64,000 bases of DNA from Hetaerina americana (Eukaryota > Arthropoda > Insecta > Odonata > Calopterygidae). The DNA lies in assembly GCA_022747635.1 (NCBI GenBank), contig JAKTNV010000060.1, forward strand, positions 2,855,844 through 2,919,843, read 5' to 3'. The notes below the pieces were generated by a model. The model saw nothing but the letters and a program-made list of their open reading frames with translations, was not told the DNA's origin and searched no databases. The translations under genes were made by a program, and so were the position numbers. Of this stretch, positions 26,601-41,600 are shown piece after piece. Within the stretch, counting starts at the first letter, position 1. Every line of letters starts with the position of its first letter.

Positions 26601-29600
26601 ATTCTCATAATACAAGGAACAGTGATACACTAGACATTCCCTATTGCAGATTAGCCAAGAACAGCAATTCTTTCAATATTCTAAAAATTCGTTTGTTTAA
26701 TAGATTGCCCTCTGAGGCCAAAGTTGTGAGTGTGCCCAAGTTTAAGAAAGTTATCCGGAACTGGCTGACTAAAAAAGCATTCTACTCAGTAAATGAGTTT
26801 TTTGATTCAAAAATTGTGTGGTCCATGATAGACATACAATCATTTGTCTCACCAAATGTATTTTGAGAATTTTGATATTTACCCGTTGTATCTAAATATG
26901 TGTTTATGTAACCATAATCTCTAAACTATGTATCTCTTTGACGAAGACTATTGCAAAACTATTTTGTTTAATGTCCAATAAAATTATTATTATTATTATT
27001 ATATCTTGTTGACTTCTTTGGACTTCAATATTTTAAATACTAAATAACCATTTGGTCTTTTAAAACACTTGATGGTGTTTCATACATGTATGCGCACATT
27101 ATTTGAAATGATTTATTTCAAATTCAAAGAGTAGTTTTTTGAAAAATTATCTTAAAAACGTCATAAGACAAATACATGTTGAAAGTAGTATTGGTAGCAT
27201 AAAGGTGCCCACTCTAAAATATTTATTGTAATATGCAAAGTTTGTCTTACCTTCTAGGGAGTAAGTGATTGTTCGGTTTCTGTCTGCATCATCAGCCAAT
27301 ACATTAGCTATTGGCAATCCATTTTTACTATTTTCAGTGATTGAACGGCGATAAAAAGGTTTCCTGAACTTTGGGTTGTTGTCATTTTCATCATCAATAA
27401 TGATTGTGACAGTAGCTTAAAAAAATATAATTTAAAATTATGAAATTGTTATCTCTGCAATTTTTAAGTTCACAATATTTCAAGTGCTTTGGGTTATGTA
27501 TGATCTCAACAGGTATCTCACTCACTGGAAGCTGTTTGGGGCCCAGATGTGGTGGCAGTGTCTTCCACACCAATGACCAGTTTAATTACTTCCACTTTTT
27601 CTCTGTCCAATAGATGTGCAACCTTTAAAAACCCATCAATTGGAGTCAACTCAAAAAGGCTTGTTGTGTTATATTCTCCCATTCCACCAAAAGGAGATAG
27701 TACAACACCATCTTCCCCACGAACTTCTGATGCCTTCCAATCAATCCAATACCTCAAAATTGGGTCATCATCTGGATCAGTGGCTCTGGCAGTCCATATG
27801 TGTCTCCCAATAGGGGCATTTTCCATTATACGTACTGAGCCAGACCCTTCAAATGAAGGAGCTTTGTTATTTACATCAATGATACCAATTTCCACCGGGA
27901 CAGTTGCTGTGTGCTGCTGTACTCCAGATCCACCATCTAGAGCTATAACCTTCAAAGAGTACATCATGGTTCTTGGAGATGTACGATCAGGATCAAGGTT
28001 AGCACCAGGTGCCACACTCACTACTCCACTGTTTGGATCAATCACAAACTTATCTTCAGCTCCAGATTCTATTCTATAAACCACAAAGTTATTGGGTGCT
28101 GATCCATCATTGTCCCATGCTTTTACCTGTAATTATAATAAAATATTATTCATAGTATTTTTTAGGCATTTGTCAACTATTTATTCTGAAAAATTGATGA
28201 TTATGAAAAGTTCATGAGATTGTGAATTGTGAAGGTTTATGATTTGAATTTTATAATTTCTCATTTATATATAATTTAAATCTAGTAAAATATTTTATTT
28301 ATCAACATGGACAACCTGTAGTATAGATGTTCCTCCACTCATATCTTCATGAATGGCCCGTCGATAATGGGGTTTTTCAAAAACTGGGCTGTGATCATTG
28401 ACATCAAGAAGATAAATATTTAGAGGAACATCTGTGTGCAGGGGTGTATTTCCCTGATCCTGTGCTCTTATGACTAGATTTATTTCATGAATATCTGATT
28501 TCCCTCTTATTGACTCAAAATCAAGAGGCTTTGTTGGCGAAATCACACCAGTTTCTGGATTTACTGTAAAATTATTATCTGGATCTCCTGCCACAATGCT
28601 GTAGAAGATATCACTGTTTTTGGTCCCTGTAACAGTAAAATTTACCAATGCTTATTATATTTTTACAAATATATCTATTCGGTTGCATTCTAATTGTTAT
28701 TTCTGTCAATAAGGCCTTTAAGGAGCTCAACCCTTACCCTTTCCCGAGATCTTCTTTGGATGCATAATAACTGTATTGGAGTTAATGCAGCCATACTCTA
28801 CAAATGATTAGGAATACATTGAAACACTAATATTAATTTCCACGTACCATTGAGATCTGCATCATGAGCTTCAACAACAAGAGGTACATCAAAGTTATCT
28901 TGGTTTTCTATCAGTCTTGCTTCATATTTGTTTTGAGTGAATTTTGGTGGATTATCATTCACATCTTCTATATGGATGGTCAGTTGCACAGTGTTTCTAT
29001 TATAGAATTAAAAGGTGCATAGCTATTAACACGGTTGTTGAAATTCATAATTATCTTAAGTGATAAGGCTTTTAAGGAGCTCATTGCTTTCTTTTTCCGG
29101 TGTGGAAAGTTTAACTGATTTATTTTCTTCATTATGTTGAAAAATATGATTTTATTGGACAGTAATTAATTTATTCATGGGAATGACAAAAGCAGCTGCT
29201 GCAAGCATTAACATTCATGTGGTAAAAGCCATGTGTGCTGTGTGCATGTGTGCTGTCACAACCTTTTTATTTCCATAAAAAAATTGTTGCAAGTGAAGTT
29301 GTTATTCTTTGAATAATATCTACTATGAATTGGAGAAATCCTCTTGTTTGCAAACAAAATGTGCGCTAATAAGCTTTCATGTAGATATTTCATTAGAATT
29401 TGCAGGAAGCATATAACTTTTGAAGAGAAAACTTATTGGGACACCTTGTAGCTTTTGGTTTTGAAAGGAAGTGAATGTCTTAGTTTGAGCTGTACATAAA
29501 GATGTATCACAATACAGGGTATACTCTGTACTGTGATACAAAGTTTATCCTGTATCATAGTGGTGCCTATGACAGATTGATATGAGTGGCAAGGACATGA

Positions 29601-32600
29601 TGTCATCATATTTTATAAAAAACTGCAATTTATGCTTAAAAATGTTTCTAAATGTTAATAATTGACTATTCATATCTCAAGAAACATGTAGAGACGTTTT
29701 AATTGGACTCTCTAATAATTAGATGTACTAGGCTTGTGTTTCATATAATAATAAGGGTCAATGCAACTATTTCAGAGCGTAAAAATCATTCGCCTTGACT
29801 GGGACCGTTAAAAGTTACTGTTGCGGCATCTCCCGCAGTTTCTTTGGAATTTAATAATAAGGGTGCTCATTATTACATGAAATCGAAAGAGGCTGATATT
29901 TTTTGGATATTTGCAAATGGGGGAATAGTAAACTAGCCGAAAATGGTCTAAATTTAAGGATGTCCTCTTAACTAATAGTTCCATTTAATTAGGGTAATGG
30001 GTTGATTATCTTACACAACACACTCACCTGTTACCTTGTCCAAGATGGTCTCTAGCTTCAATTGTCAAATAATGCTTTGACACTAATTCACGATCAAATA
30101 TTGGACCATTCACTCCAGTTGTTATCACACCAGTCAGTTCATCCAATCTCAGCCTTGAAAAGTACAAATATTATTTAATGCATGCAATGAAATGGAATAT
30201 TGTTGGGAAAAGGGACATATGGGATTTCTGGCAAATACTAGATGGCTGGTTTAATCATTAAAGAGCTGAGTAGATCAGAAAGAATAGAGAACATTTGCAC
30301 AAATTAATGAGTGTCAGCAAACATAAGACAATGTTCACCTGTTTTTACTGGTCTATTTTAACTTCTATGAAAAGGTAGGAGCACATAGTGATTACACAAG
30401 AAACAAAGGAGTCCATCCTATGCTTATTTTGTAATTTCTTTAGCAATGCAACACCTTTACATTCAACATGAGGAAAGGGTTCTCATTTTGTAGGAGAAGA
30501 AAATAATTTTTTGACAAGCTTATTGTTTTTTAATATCACCTCACACTTTGCAGATTCATTTCCTGTGAGTTGGATGAAGGAACTTCCTATCATCTAGCTT
30601 TGCAAATGTTCATATTATCATGAAATCAAGTTATTCAGCAATGACTCAAGAATGACTACTTCGTTTTGCTTTGTTATGTTACAAATAGTGATTGACCAAT
30701 TTGGCTTTTCAGTTCCCAGTTCCATTTGTTCCTGAGACTACAACTGAAAGCTGAATCAAAGTGAAATGAAACCTAGGATCAGTGTATACGACTCTGATTA
30801 TTTTTAGTAGTAATTTCATTCCATTCTCTCATTTTGTCATTATGGAACAAGAGTTGGTAATATGGATCGAGTACTTCAAAATTTGAAAATTGATCTGAAT
30901 TCCAGGGTGCTTTCCAATACTGGCCCATTAGGGTGCATCACTGAGTCAGCCAGTAATTCTGTCAATCCAGTGCAAGAGTCCAACTGAATTAGTCAGGGTT
31001 AGTCTTAGTGCTAGCTTCAGTTCAGCCATGCAACATGTGATAATCTTAATTGCCTCTTCACTGGTAATAGGTTTAGTCTGCATGCTGCATGCTATGCTGC
31101 CTTGGAGCATCCCCAACTTCACCCAAGCAGAGTGCTTTTTCTGGTACAAGGTCTTCTGGAGAAGACACAAGTAGCACAAGGAAAGGAACTGCCCTCCCTA
31201 CCCAGAATGTTTGATGTTCACGCAGTATATTGCATTTTACAAAGTGGTATCTATCCTCACCTAACACTACTCATTTCCTCACTTTAACTTCAACCTCCTC
31301 CATGCTTCTTCTCTTTCACGAATTTTCTTCCTTCTCCCTCTATCCATCATTTGAAAATGCTCCTCTTTACCACCGAGGAACAACTACAGTTAAAAGTGGC
31401 AGGAGTCTACAGCAACTCATTTAAATGTAGCAAATCAAATACATAAGTATTATGGAAACATGCAGAACCACAGGGAAATGATTGAAGGAGAATAAGATGT
31501 TCAAATGGCTCTGCCAGCTAGAAAAATTAGTAATGGCTGAAAATTGAAATTCACCATCGCATTTTTCTACAATTAAAAATAATTTTAGCAAAATCTGGAA
31601 TGGAGTTTCATGTGTCTTTTTTTGTTAGTAGCAAGCTCCAGTGATAGTGAGAGTAAATTGTACCTCTTTTCAGAGAAACTGTGAAAGATGCCACAGCAGT
31701 AATATTAATGGAGTCATCAGCTTATTTACATTACAATGCAACAATTTCAAAGTGTAAAAATTTTTCACCTTGATCAGGACTTCAGAAAAAATACAGGATG
31801 TATTAGGATGCCTCAGTAGCTTAAGTGGCTAAAGCACTGGGCCAGACCCTGATCAAGGCGAATGTATTTTACAATTCAAAATTGTTCCATTGTTTCTCTC
31901 AATAAAAGCCAAAAGGAGGTCTTTTATTTTAAATATAGTGTGCCTGAGGAATAAATTAGTCAAGTTATTTGTGTTGCCAGACTATGGTCTTAGGATGAAT
32001 GGGTTAGCCTGCACAAGCAAGAGAATTGGGCATTAATATTTCTTAAGTGTGAAAAGGAGTTTGATTTAGTGTATGGAATGCTCCACAAGTACCTTGAGTC
32101 AGAATGTACAATATTGCAGCATACAACTATGAGTCAGTGAGCAAGATTTCAAATCTGAATTTTAAATATCACTTCACAAGATCATTGTGAGTGAAGGTAG
32201 AATTTCTCCTTTGAGATGCAAGTAAGGCAATAAAGGACTATGCTAAAGCTCAAGGTGCACAGTTACCCTAAAGTCAATCAATGAGACATACTAAGTCTGC
32301 CACTATCATGTTGTCTGTGCTCTGCAAGACTGTCAACAATGAATTTCTGGGTGATTCTGCTGAATTTAAAAGTGCATAAATTACATGGAAAATTCTAGAT
32401 TGGTTGTGTAATATACTAAGACTTGATGAATAAAGCAATGATCCATAAAGAGCTTTTGCATTGATATAAGAGTCTGGACACATCCATGAAAGGATATCTC
32501 ATGAAAATGCACAATTTACAGAAATATGGCAGCAAAATGAGACTTGGAAGTGACTAGCATTATTCTTGGAAAATTACATGAAGAAGACCAAGTTTATGTC

Positions 32601-35600
32601 CAATTATGGGAGATAGATTCCAGCAGATTGCCTAAGGCACTACTAAAATCAAGGCTTATTTGGACAGAGAAAAATTACAATTATCAGGAGATGACAAGCA
32701 CCAGTCATTGAGATCTATGAAGAAATTTTAAAGTATGCCTAGAATAAATATTATGGGTGAGAGAGGGAAGCTAAAAAATGATAAAAGATTGGGCAAAAGC
32801 AGGTTGAGAAACAATAACATTAGCAATTCCAGATCAAAAACTGGCTATAATAATCAAAGGTTTTGGAGATATGCATGGTGGAGATGGGGATAGATACTGA
32901 GAAACTGAGAAGAAGAAAGGATGAGGGCAAAATAGAAGCGAAGAAAGCATCTATGTCCATTTTAACCAGAGAGTTTGTGTCATCTTGTGCCAGGAGAGAT
33001 GTATCAAACAGTCAAGGAATATGATATGATCCCCAGATTGGGGCGAATCTGAAAACATGACCCTCAAAAGAACTTGTTTACTTATTATGAACCAGTGAGG
33101 GAAAGGTAGGTTAAGGCATGGTGTAAAGTGGAGCTACTCTGAGAAATGAAGGTTAGAAAGAATTGTATTGCATATATCAAACCAAACTTTGGGTTAATTA
33201 CTGTGGTTTGGTTGTATCAGATGAATGCGGAGATAAGGGTATGGAGCTGATGGGAGTTCTCTATATGTCTCCACTCAAGGCAAACTAATTTATTAAGGCC
33301 AAATAAAAGATGAGGGTTGTAAGATTGAGGTATACCAAGGTATTTCTAGAATTTTATTGGTAATGAAGGTGATGTTCATGGCACTAAGTGTTTCACACCT
33401 ACTATGCCTCAACAGTATGTGACATCATTGTTGGTAAATATCAGAACAGAGAAACAAAAGGATAGGGTGTCCCAGTTCTTCTACCAAACTATCCAAATGG
33501 AAGAATTGGGCGAGGAAGATGTTAAGGCTGCTGAAAAAAAGGCTTTAGAAGTGTTGGTAAATTTAGTGCTATCTTGGGTCAAAATGCCAATTTCAAATTC
33601 ATCCGTTTTCCTCTGTCTCACTTTTACTGTGGCCAATAGTCTTGCACACTACTTTTGTAGGTGCTCTCGGGCAGATGGGGAATGGCTAGCAATAAAGAAA
33701 ATGTGTTCTCAGGACATGTTTGTGGGAATGATCTTGGATGAGAACCTCTGAAGAACAAACTTCTGACTAGTCCCAAAATGTCATAATGATTTCATGTCCT
33801 TTTAAGAGAGATTTTGATAAATGCAAAATATGGTGATGTGGCCAATTTCAGACAAAATCTAGAGCGAATTCTTTAATTTTATACCAGGCATTAATCACCT
33901 TTGGATCATGAACCTTTCCCCTCCCCCCCTGGATATGGAAATCAATTTGTGTACATCTAAACCTTAGAAATGTAAACGGTAGATTGTTCGTAAGAGAGAT
34001 GTTATTTGTCTAATATATGGTGCCTGTTGACCAGTAAACAGAATTGAGATATAGCTGAATTGGTTCAAGCACCCAATTGGAAATTAAGGGATCCGGATTT
34101 CAAGACCCAGTCTAGGTAAATGATTTTTAGATTAAATTTTTGGATTCACATTTTTCTTATAAACATCTATTTAATTACTATCGTGAATATTTTTAAGGCA
34201 ATGGTTGCACTGGATTTGACAATTAATTTTCATTGTAAGCCTATAACATTATAAAATGGCAATAGACATAAATAAAGCCATTACATTGACTAAAATAGCA
34301 GCATTGATACTTAGTATTCCTGCAATATGGTTGCAACACTATTTTAGTCCCTTCACTCATATATATATCAGTAAATTAAATTAAATTGTCTTACATATTT
34401 GCCACACTTCCTTCCAGATTGGTATACCGTATACCATGAGTTCCATATACTCCTGAGTCCTTGTCCATTGCTTGCACCCATGCTACTGTGGTTCCAATAC
34501 CACAATTTTCTGCCACAGTTACCTAAAGTTAAAGTTGTAGTTATCATTTAGATGCATGACAGTACATTATGAGTGAAATTTTTACAGACTAGAGCGGTAC
34601 GTGCAAATTATAATACATTTAATATCCAATTAAGGCATAACACATGCCAGATTATTTGGGTAGCAGTTTTCATCATATCCGAATGACTTAGTCTGAATTT
34701 GTTTTAAGTCAAACCATTAGATTTGAAGCATTTAATTCATTTATTTGATAATGGCAGTGATTTTTTTCACAATGGTATGAAAGAGATCTTTAGTGGGATT
34801 AAAACTTTTCCCAAAACTGAGGCTTTAGGAATGGGTGGGATGGGAAATTAGGAGAAATATGGCATTATAACATATTATTCAAAATTTAAATTGACTTTTA
34901 GTATCTATTTGAAAGACTACAAGATAACCAAAGTCACATTCTGCAAAAGCTGATGAAATAATAGAAATAACACTTTGCATACCTCATAAAGATCTTCTAA
35001 GAATTCTGGGATGTTATCATTCATATCACGGATGTATACAGTCACAGGAACAACACTTCTTTTGGGGTGGTTTGGCACAGTTTCTTTGGCAACAAGGGTG
35101 AAGTTCATGACTGGAAAACAGCATTTTGTATCTCTAAGAGAAAGGCTATATCAAGGGCCCTTAACCATGGGAAAAAGGCGAATATCTTCATGAAAGAGTT
35201 TCTCAGAAATGGCTTTAAAACCAATTTACATGCTTTGGTCAAAACATCAATGAATGAAACATTGTAACTGAAGAGCATGCTGATTTCAATGTTGATTTAC
35301 ATAAAACAGTTAACATAAGCAGTTAACAATGCTTACTTAAATTCAAGAATACAAACCTGTCACTCTTTCATAATCCAGCTTTTTTGGCTCTCGTACTCTT
35401 ATCAAGAAAGCTGCTTCATTAACACCACGCTGTGGTGTTACTTCAAATACTCCACCATCACCATCAATATACATTAGGAAAGTGCCATTACTTCCCTGGA
35501 ATTAAAATTTTTCCATATTTTTTTGTTCCACAGCATGTAATAAGATAACTATGTGTTCTAAAAATCTCATTAAAATGATAATTATAAATTCAAATAGTGG

Positions 35601-38600
35601 TGTGATTGGTCGTTAGAACATGTAAAAAATATGTTTTGGTTGGACATACATTCTTGTACATAGATGTGTTCCCTTCATTATAGGCCAAGAGTATCTTTTG
35701 GCCAACCACAAATTATTCACTGGGTTTTCACAAAGAAAAACATCTTTCAAACCACTCCGTAAGCCAATTAAATAAAATTACACTTACTCATTTTTCAAAT
35801 TATTAATGCCAATAATGACTCTTCCCTAAATTATTGAGTATATTGATTTATTGTCAGTCTACTTATGTCTGTATGTTTAATATTACAGTGTTATTAATTA
35901 GGCTTTACCTTTTTGTCAAGGCTTTCCCATTAAAAGGGTTACTACACTTAAAAAAGTTGATTTTAAACAATTACTTAGGAGAATATGTGGAAAAGGGTGT
36001 GTAACTTAACAAAAAATTAAAAATTACTTGAAAACATTAAAATATTGTGTAACATATAATACATGTCGGAGGTATCCCAGCTCAATTTTTACCCGACCAA
36101 TCAACATTAATTATTAATTTAATCATCACAACATGAGTGAAAATTGCCTTAAACCCAAATTGGCCTCTAATAAAAAAATAAATAATTCACTGTGGGAAAA
36201 CTAGGGCTGATCAAGAATATAGTGTATCTTTCATTATGTTTTTATGCAAAGACAAAGCATAATTAAGGGTATAAGATTAGTCTCCATTATGCACATTTCA
36301 TGCCTATTTCTGGGCTCAATACATTTTTAAAAATAATGAAAGAGAAAGAGTGAGGTCTAGTATCTTTTTTATCTAAGAACAATAATAATGAGCTTCAAGG
36401 TCTTACCTGATCATGATCAAAGGCCTGAGGTATGGAACCACCTAAGAAAGTAACTGGAGTGTTTGATTGTGCATTTTCATTAACTTCAGCTATATAAAAT
36501 TTACTTCGAAAAGTTGGCACTTCATCATTGACATCTAATATTATCACAGTTACTTCTGTTTTGGCTGTTGGGGCTGGAGAAATTCTTTTGGATACCTCTT
36601 GTGCCTTGACATTAAAATTGGAAAAAAGTTGATCATAGATTCATAAAATATAATAATATAAAGTAATTTTACATTTTCCAAACATCAAGTCATGATTTCC
36701 TAAAAAAGTGATTGTAAATGTATGTATTGAGGCTATTCAAAGAGATCAAGTTGTAGAGTTGAATAAAATTTTTCGAGAGACCAATTTATAATTACAAATA
36801 TTAAACCAATGCAAAAAATTTAAAACAAGAGTATGTTAAATAGTAACTCAAAATTCCAAAATATCATTATGGCATTTCTCAACAGAGCAAAATAATGTGT
36901 AATGTGGAGACCTTATCACTTTGATTTTAAAACCAAATAAAATGAAAACAGTGCATGTGCTAGAGTCTAATATAGAATGAAGAGCTGAACCTAAGAAGTG
37001 ATTCAAAGAGAAGATGCTTATTCTGGCTTGATAGCATGAAACATGTATACAGGCTATTTGTAAGTGTTGAGGTAGTATTTTAACCTAAATAAAAATACTT
37101 CATGTGTTTGTATTTATACATGGATTAGTTTCTGTTCGCAAACATGAAAAAATGGCTCGGTGGCCAAAGATTTTCCAACCATGAAGAAGTGATGTCGGCA
37201 GTTAATGGCTATTTTGAGGAGCAAGACAGTTCTTATAATAAAAAAGGGTACAGAACTTATTGAACATCTCTCGGAAAAGTGTAGAGAGCTAAAATGAGAT
37301 TACGTTGAAGCATAAATACATTTTTTCCAAAATTTTAGTGTTTTCTTTGCTGGGTCAGGGACTTCTGGGATATATATATATAAGCTGCTAAAGTTGTTCT
37401 CAGGATCAAAAACAAAAGGATAGAGAGTAGGGCAAATGATGACTTAGGGGATGATCAGTTTGGGTTTAGGAAGGGGAGAGGTACGCGTGATGCCATTGCA
37501 ATAATGAGATTATTAATCGAGAGGAATATAAAATACAACCAGGAGGTATTTGCCTGTTTCATAGATTTTAAAAAAACATTTGATAGAGTGAATTGGGAAA
37601 AACTAATGGGTATATTGCAGAAAATGAGGATAGATTGGAGGGAAAGGAGGCTAATCCGCAACCTGTACATGTCTCAGACTGCTCAGGTGCAGGTGGGGAA
37701 CGGGGAGTCCGGATGGGCAGTGTTAGGAAGAGGTGTAAGGCAGGGTTCCCCATTATCACCATTGCTGTTCAACCTGTATGCAGAGGAAATGATTAAAGAG
37801 GCATGAGAAGAGCTGGAGGTAGAAATGAAAGTGGGCGGGGAATTCATAAAATCAGTTAGGTTTGCTGATGACCAAGCTTTAGTTTGTCAGGCAGTCAAGG
37901 GGTTACAAGCATTGCTGAGTGAATTGGAAATTCAGTGCGACAGGTATGAGATGAGAATCAATATTAATAAAGCAAAGGTTATGCGATTTACTAGAAAGAA
38001 AAAGGCTAAGCTAAACATTAAAATAGGAGGGCAAAAACTAGAGCAGGTAGAACAGTTGACGTATCTTGGAAGTGTTTTGGATCAACACGGTCAAAGTAGT
38101 AGGGACGTAAGGAGAAGAATTGCACTAGGCAAAGAGGCTTTTACAAGGAGGAGGGAGTTGATGAGAGGGACGTTGAGTAAGGATGTTAAGAAAAGACTCA
38201 TAAAAACTTTTATATGGAGCGTAGCTATGTACGGCGTGGAAACATGGTCATTGAAGCAGGAGGATAGACGTAGACTGTGGGCTTTTGAAATGTGGGTATG
38301 GAGGAAAATGGAGAAGGTGAAATGGACACAGAAGAAAACAAATGAGGAAGTACTTGGTATGGTGGGCAAAGAGAGGGGTTTGTTGGGAGAAATCCCATGG
38401 AGGCAGGAAAAGTGGATGAATGGGGTATATACCGGCAGTGGGATGTTGAAGACTGTAATTGAGGGGAGAATGTTAGGCAAACGAGGAAAGGGAAAGAACA
38501 GGATAGGGATGTTGGACGGGATGAAGGGAGGAAGAAAGTACTCAGAGATGACGAGGGACCTGATGTAGAGTAGGATGTTGTGTTTTGCTAAGGATCACAA

Positions 38601-41600
38601 ATTATTTAATTAGTAATTATGTCCATCCAAAAACGTACCTTAGCAGGTAGATTACCTAATAATAATAATATATATATGAATGACGATGAGGAATGCCCTG
38701 GACATCCATCAACAACAGTGTGATGTAAGTGTGCAAAAAGTGAGTCACATGCTCAATTTTGATTGGCCCCCCAGTATCAGAATGTTAGGAGAGTGCAAAT
38801 TCAGAAAACCAAATGCGTTGCATTCTTACAGAAGATTTAGCTATGAGAAATATGTGCCAAGATGGTTCCCAAGGTGCTGTCAGAAGACCGCTTGTGTGAC
38901 AATTTTGCCTTGAACCGCTTGGATCACAGTGAAAGTGACCCAATTCTTTTAGAATAGGTGGTTACTGGTGACAAGATATGAGCCTCGAGTATGACCCAAG
39001 TACAGCCCCTTTGAGTACCATTTTGGACTACTAAATTATGTCAAAGAGGCTGTAATGAGGTGACTGAGTGAGAATCCCTTCGATACCTTCCAGGAAGCAT
39101 ACGAGAAGCATGGAAGATGCGCTGACATCAGTGTGTTGATACACAAGATTGCTGTTTTGGAGAGTTTTAGTAATTTGTATTTAATCTACAATGAAGTTTT
39201 CCCCTGATTTATTCCACTTTTGGGACAGTCCGTATGTATGACAGAATATTTTATCTTATGATATGACCTATGATAAAACTCAGCAAAAAGATCCTCTCCA
39301 ATGACTAAGTAAGATATGCCAATAAAAATAATAAGTCTGCATGAATATATTAAGCCATATTTGAATGCTGGAACTTTGAAATTCCATTGAAATTCTTTAG
39401 ATAATGTTTCTGCAAAAGTTTTCTTCAAAAATAGTAGTATGTATACTATGATAAACAGTATGTAATTTTATTACCATTGAACATATCCTTTGGTAGATAG
39501 AAAATTTTATGTTGCTGTAAAAATGAATTAAAAATTAATGTGATAAATACAAACTTTATATAATATATTTACAGAGATTTTCAAGATGTTGCAGACAATA
39601 TGAGCAAGTCATCTAAACCTGTGTGAAATTATTGCAATCAAGGCTTACACTAAAACACATCATAAAATGGAATCAAAATTATTAGCAGAAGATAAAATTG
39701 CCTTTAGCTTACCATGATTTCTAGCACATATGCTCCATTGCTATTGAAAGGACTTTCTCTATCCAGTTTTTTCAAAGTATATATGATTCCTGAATTCACA
39801 TTTATACCAAAAAGATCCTGAGGTCCTTTAGTAATAGAATATTTAATTTTATTGTTTATTCCTCGATCACCATCAACAGCTTTAACTAAAAAAGACAGAA
39901 AATTTTATGCTCTATCGTTACAACTTGGGAAGTTTAATCATTTTTGGTCACATGATGTTATCACTGTTAACACATGGAGAAAATAATTTCTTTCTTGCCT
40001 TGTAACACTGGAGATCCAATTGGTACATCTTCTCTTACTCTAGTGACTGGGTTAACAAGATTAAATTCAGGGGGTTGGTCCTCAACATCCTCCACTTTAA
40101 TCAGTATAGCTGCTGTCCCACTATTCACCTTAAAATATTTAGTTCGAACATTCAATATGAAACAAGCCTCTTAACATTTGTTGACTATTTTTCCTACCCA
40201 TTAAAAATTTAAGATCTTAGTTGAATAACTAGATAAAATGCTTTAGATCTCGTCTTGATACCCCATCAAGGAATTCAGATTAATTAGATTTTCCAATGCT
40301 TTGATTAAACCTCAAAATGTATTCGTTAAGAGGAGGTATATGGATATTAATGCTTTTTGAACTTTTAAGCTTATTATGTGAAATAAATATGAGATATCTG
40401 TATCGGATAGCAATGAAAATAATTAATAAATAATTAGCTTATCATTTGTTGAAGATTGGTACTTACCCTATTGTCATTGGACCTGTCAACTGCCAATACC
40501 CGTATTTGATAAAGAAACTTCTTCTCGTAGTCCAGAGATCCTTTTAATATTACTACACCTTTCCCATCGATTGTATTTATTGCAAAAATATCATCATCAC
40601 TATCTAATTCTTGAATATAATACACTACCTGAAATAAATACAAACAGAGTAAAGTGAAATGAAAGATAAATAATAAATGATAAGAAGGGGCAAGGGAGAG
40701 ATAGCTACAGGGAATGTAGCAGTTAATGTTTCAAAAAACTGATAGAATGGATATCTTGACATCACTCAGTATGATGGATGCTATTTAACATGAAATAGTA
40801 ATCAGAATTATTTAGACTTAAAAATATGTGCATAAGTAGATAACCCCACTCTCAAATTGTCATTTATTATTTTAGTGTCTTTCAAACTACTTCATTAAAA
40901 ATAAGTGGATATATCATTCACTAAAGACATTACCTGGCCATATAGTCCTTCATCTCTGTCAACAGCTTCAACAGTTGCCACACTAAAACCTGGTCTTGCA
41001 TTTTCAGGAATGTTTATTGTGGATTGAAATGGACGAAATGCAGGTTCATTGTCATTAATGTCATCAACCAGGAGAAGAAGTCCTTGTGTTACAAAGTTGC
41101 CTTCTCCAAGGTTTCCATCAGTTAGAGTAAGAACAAATGAATACTCGTCTTTCAGCTACATATGATAAATAAAAAATTGGAAATACTTATTTGAGAAATA
41201 ATATTTATACTATGGGAAAAAGTGGTATTCTTTCTAGTCATGCTATGAGAATAGAATCAAAGTTTGAAAAAAAGGTATCAAGAATAGATGGCATCATGAA
41301 ACAACGGTGTGTTTAGTACATGTACTATAACTTGTACATGAGTTTTTACAAATTAACATGAATACTTTGCTATACACTTAGTTCATTCATTTGTGGCCCT
41401 TTGTTCTATATTTTTCAGTGTCCTTCATTTAGGAAGATTCCAGGGGAAAGTCAATCAATGTATCATTAGTTGCAATAAATTTCTTACAGAATGAGAGGGA
41501 AAGATTAGATGAGACAACTTTATGCTGTAAACCATGAGTCACCGAAGGAACTATGGCTGAATATTACCCATACTGCAAGATTAATTTTATTCAAAAATAA

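Larger units (their letters stand above)
25155..27001 (+). mobile_element. CR1/L2/jockey-type LINE, 5-prime truncated, nearly intact
   Basis: It encodes an open reverse transcriptase, followed by a short 3-prime UTR with CCAATAAAATTATT and an (ATT)n tail ending near 27001. It lies in intron 15, antisense to the cadherin gene. The endonuclease half is missing. The intact frame suggests recent insertion. I could not define a target duplication with certainty. Confidence 0.88.

Noticed and set aside
27549..28079. A 176-codon plus-strand open frame
   Set aside because: It is the exact antisense of cadherin exon 14, whose sense frame has clear EC motifs.
33404..33751. A 115-codon frame as a host gene
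   Set aside because: It has no recognised domain, no splice context, and lies in a decayed block within an intron on the opposite strand.
39998..40010. A sequencing error instead of a GC donor
   Set aside because: It cannot be fully excluded, but the remaining donor bases (AAG|GCAAG) are the strong consensus typical of real GC donors, so the GC-AG intron is kept as the better reading.
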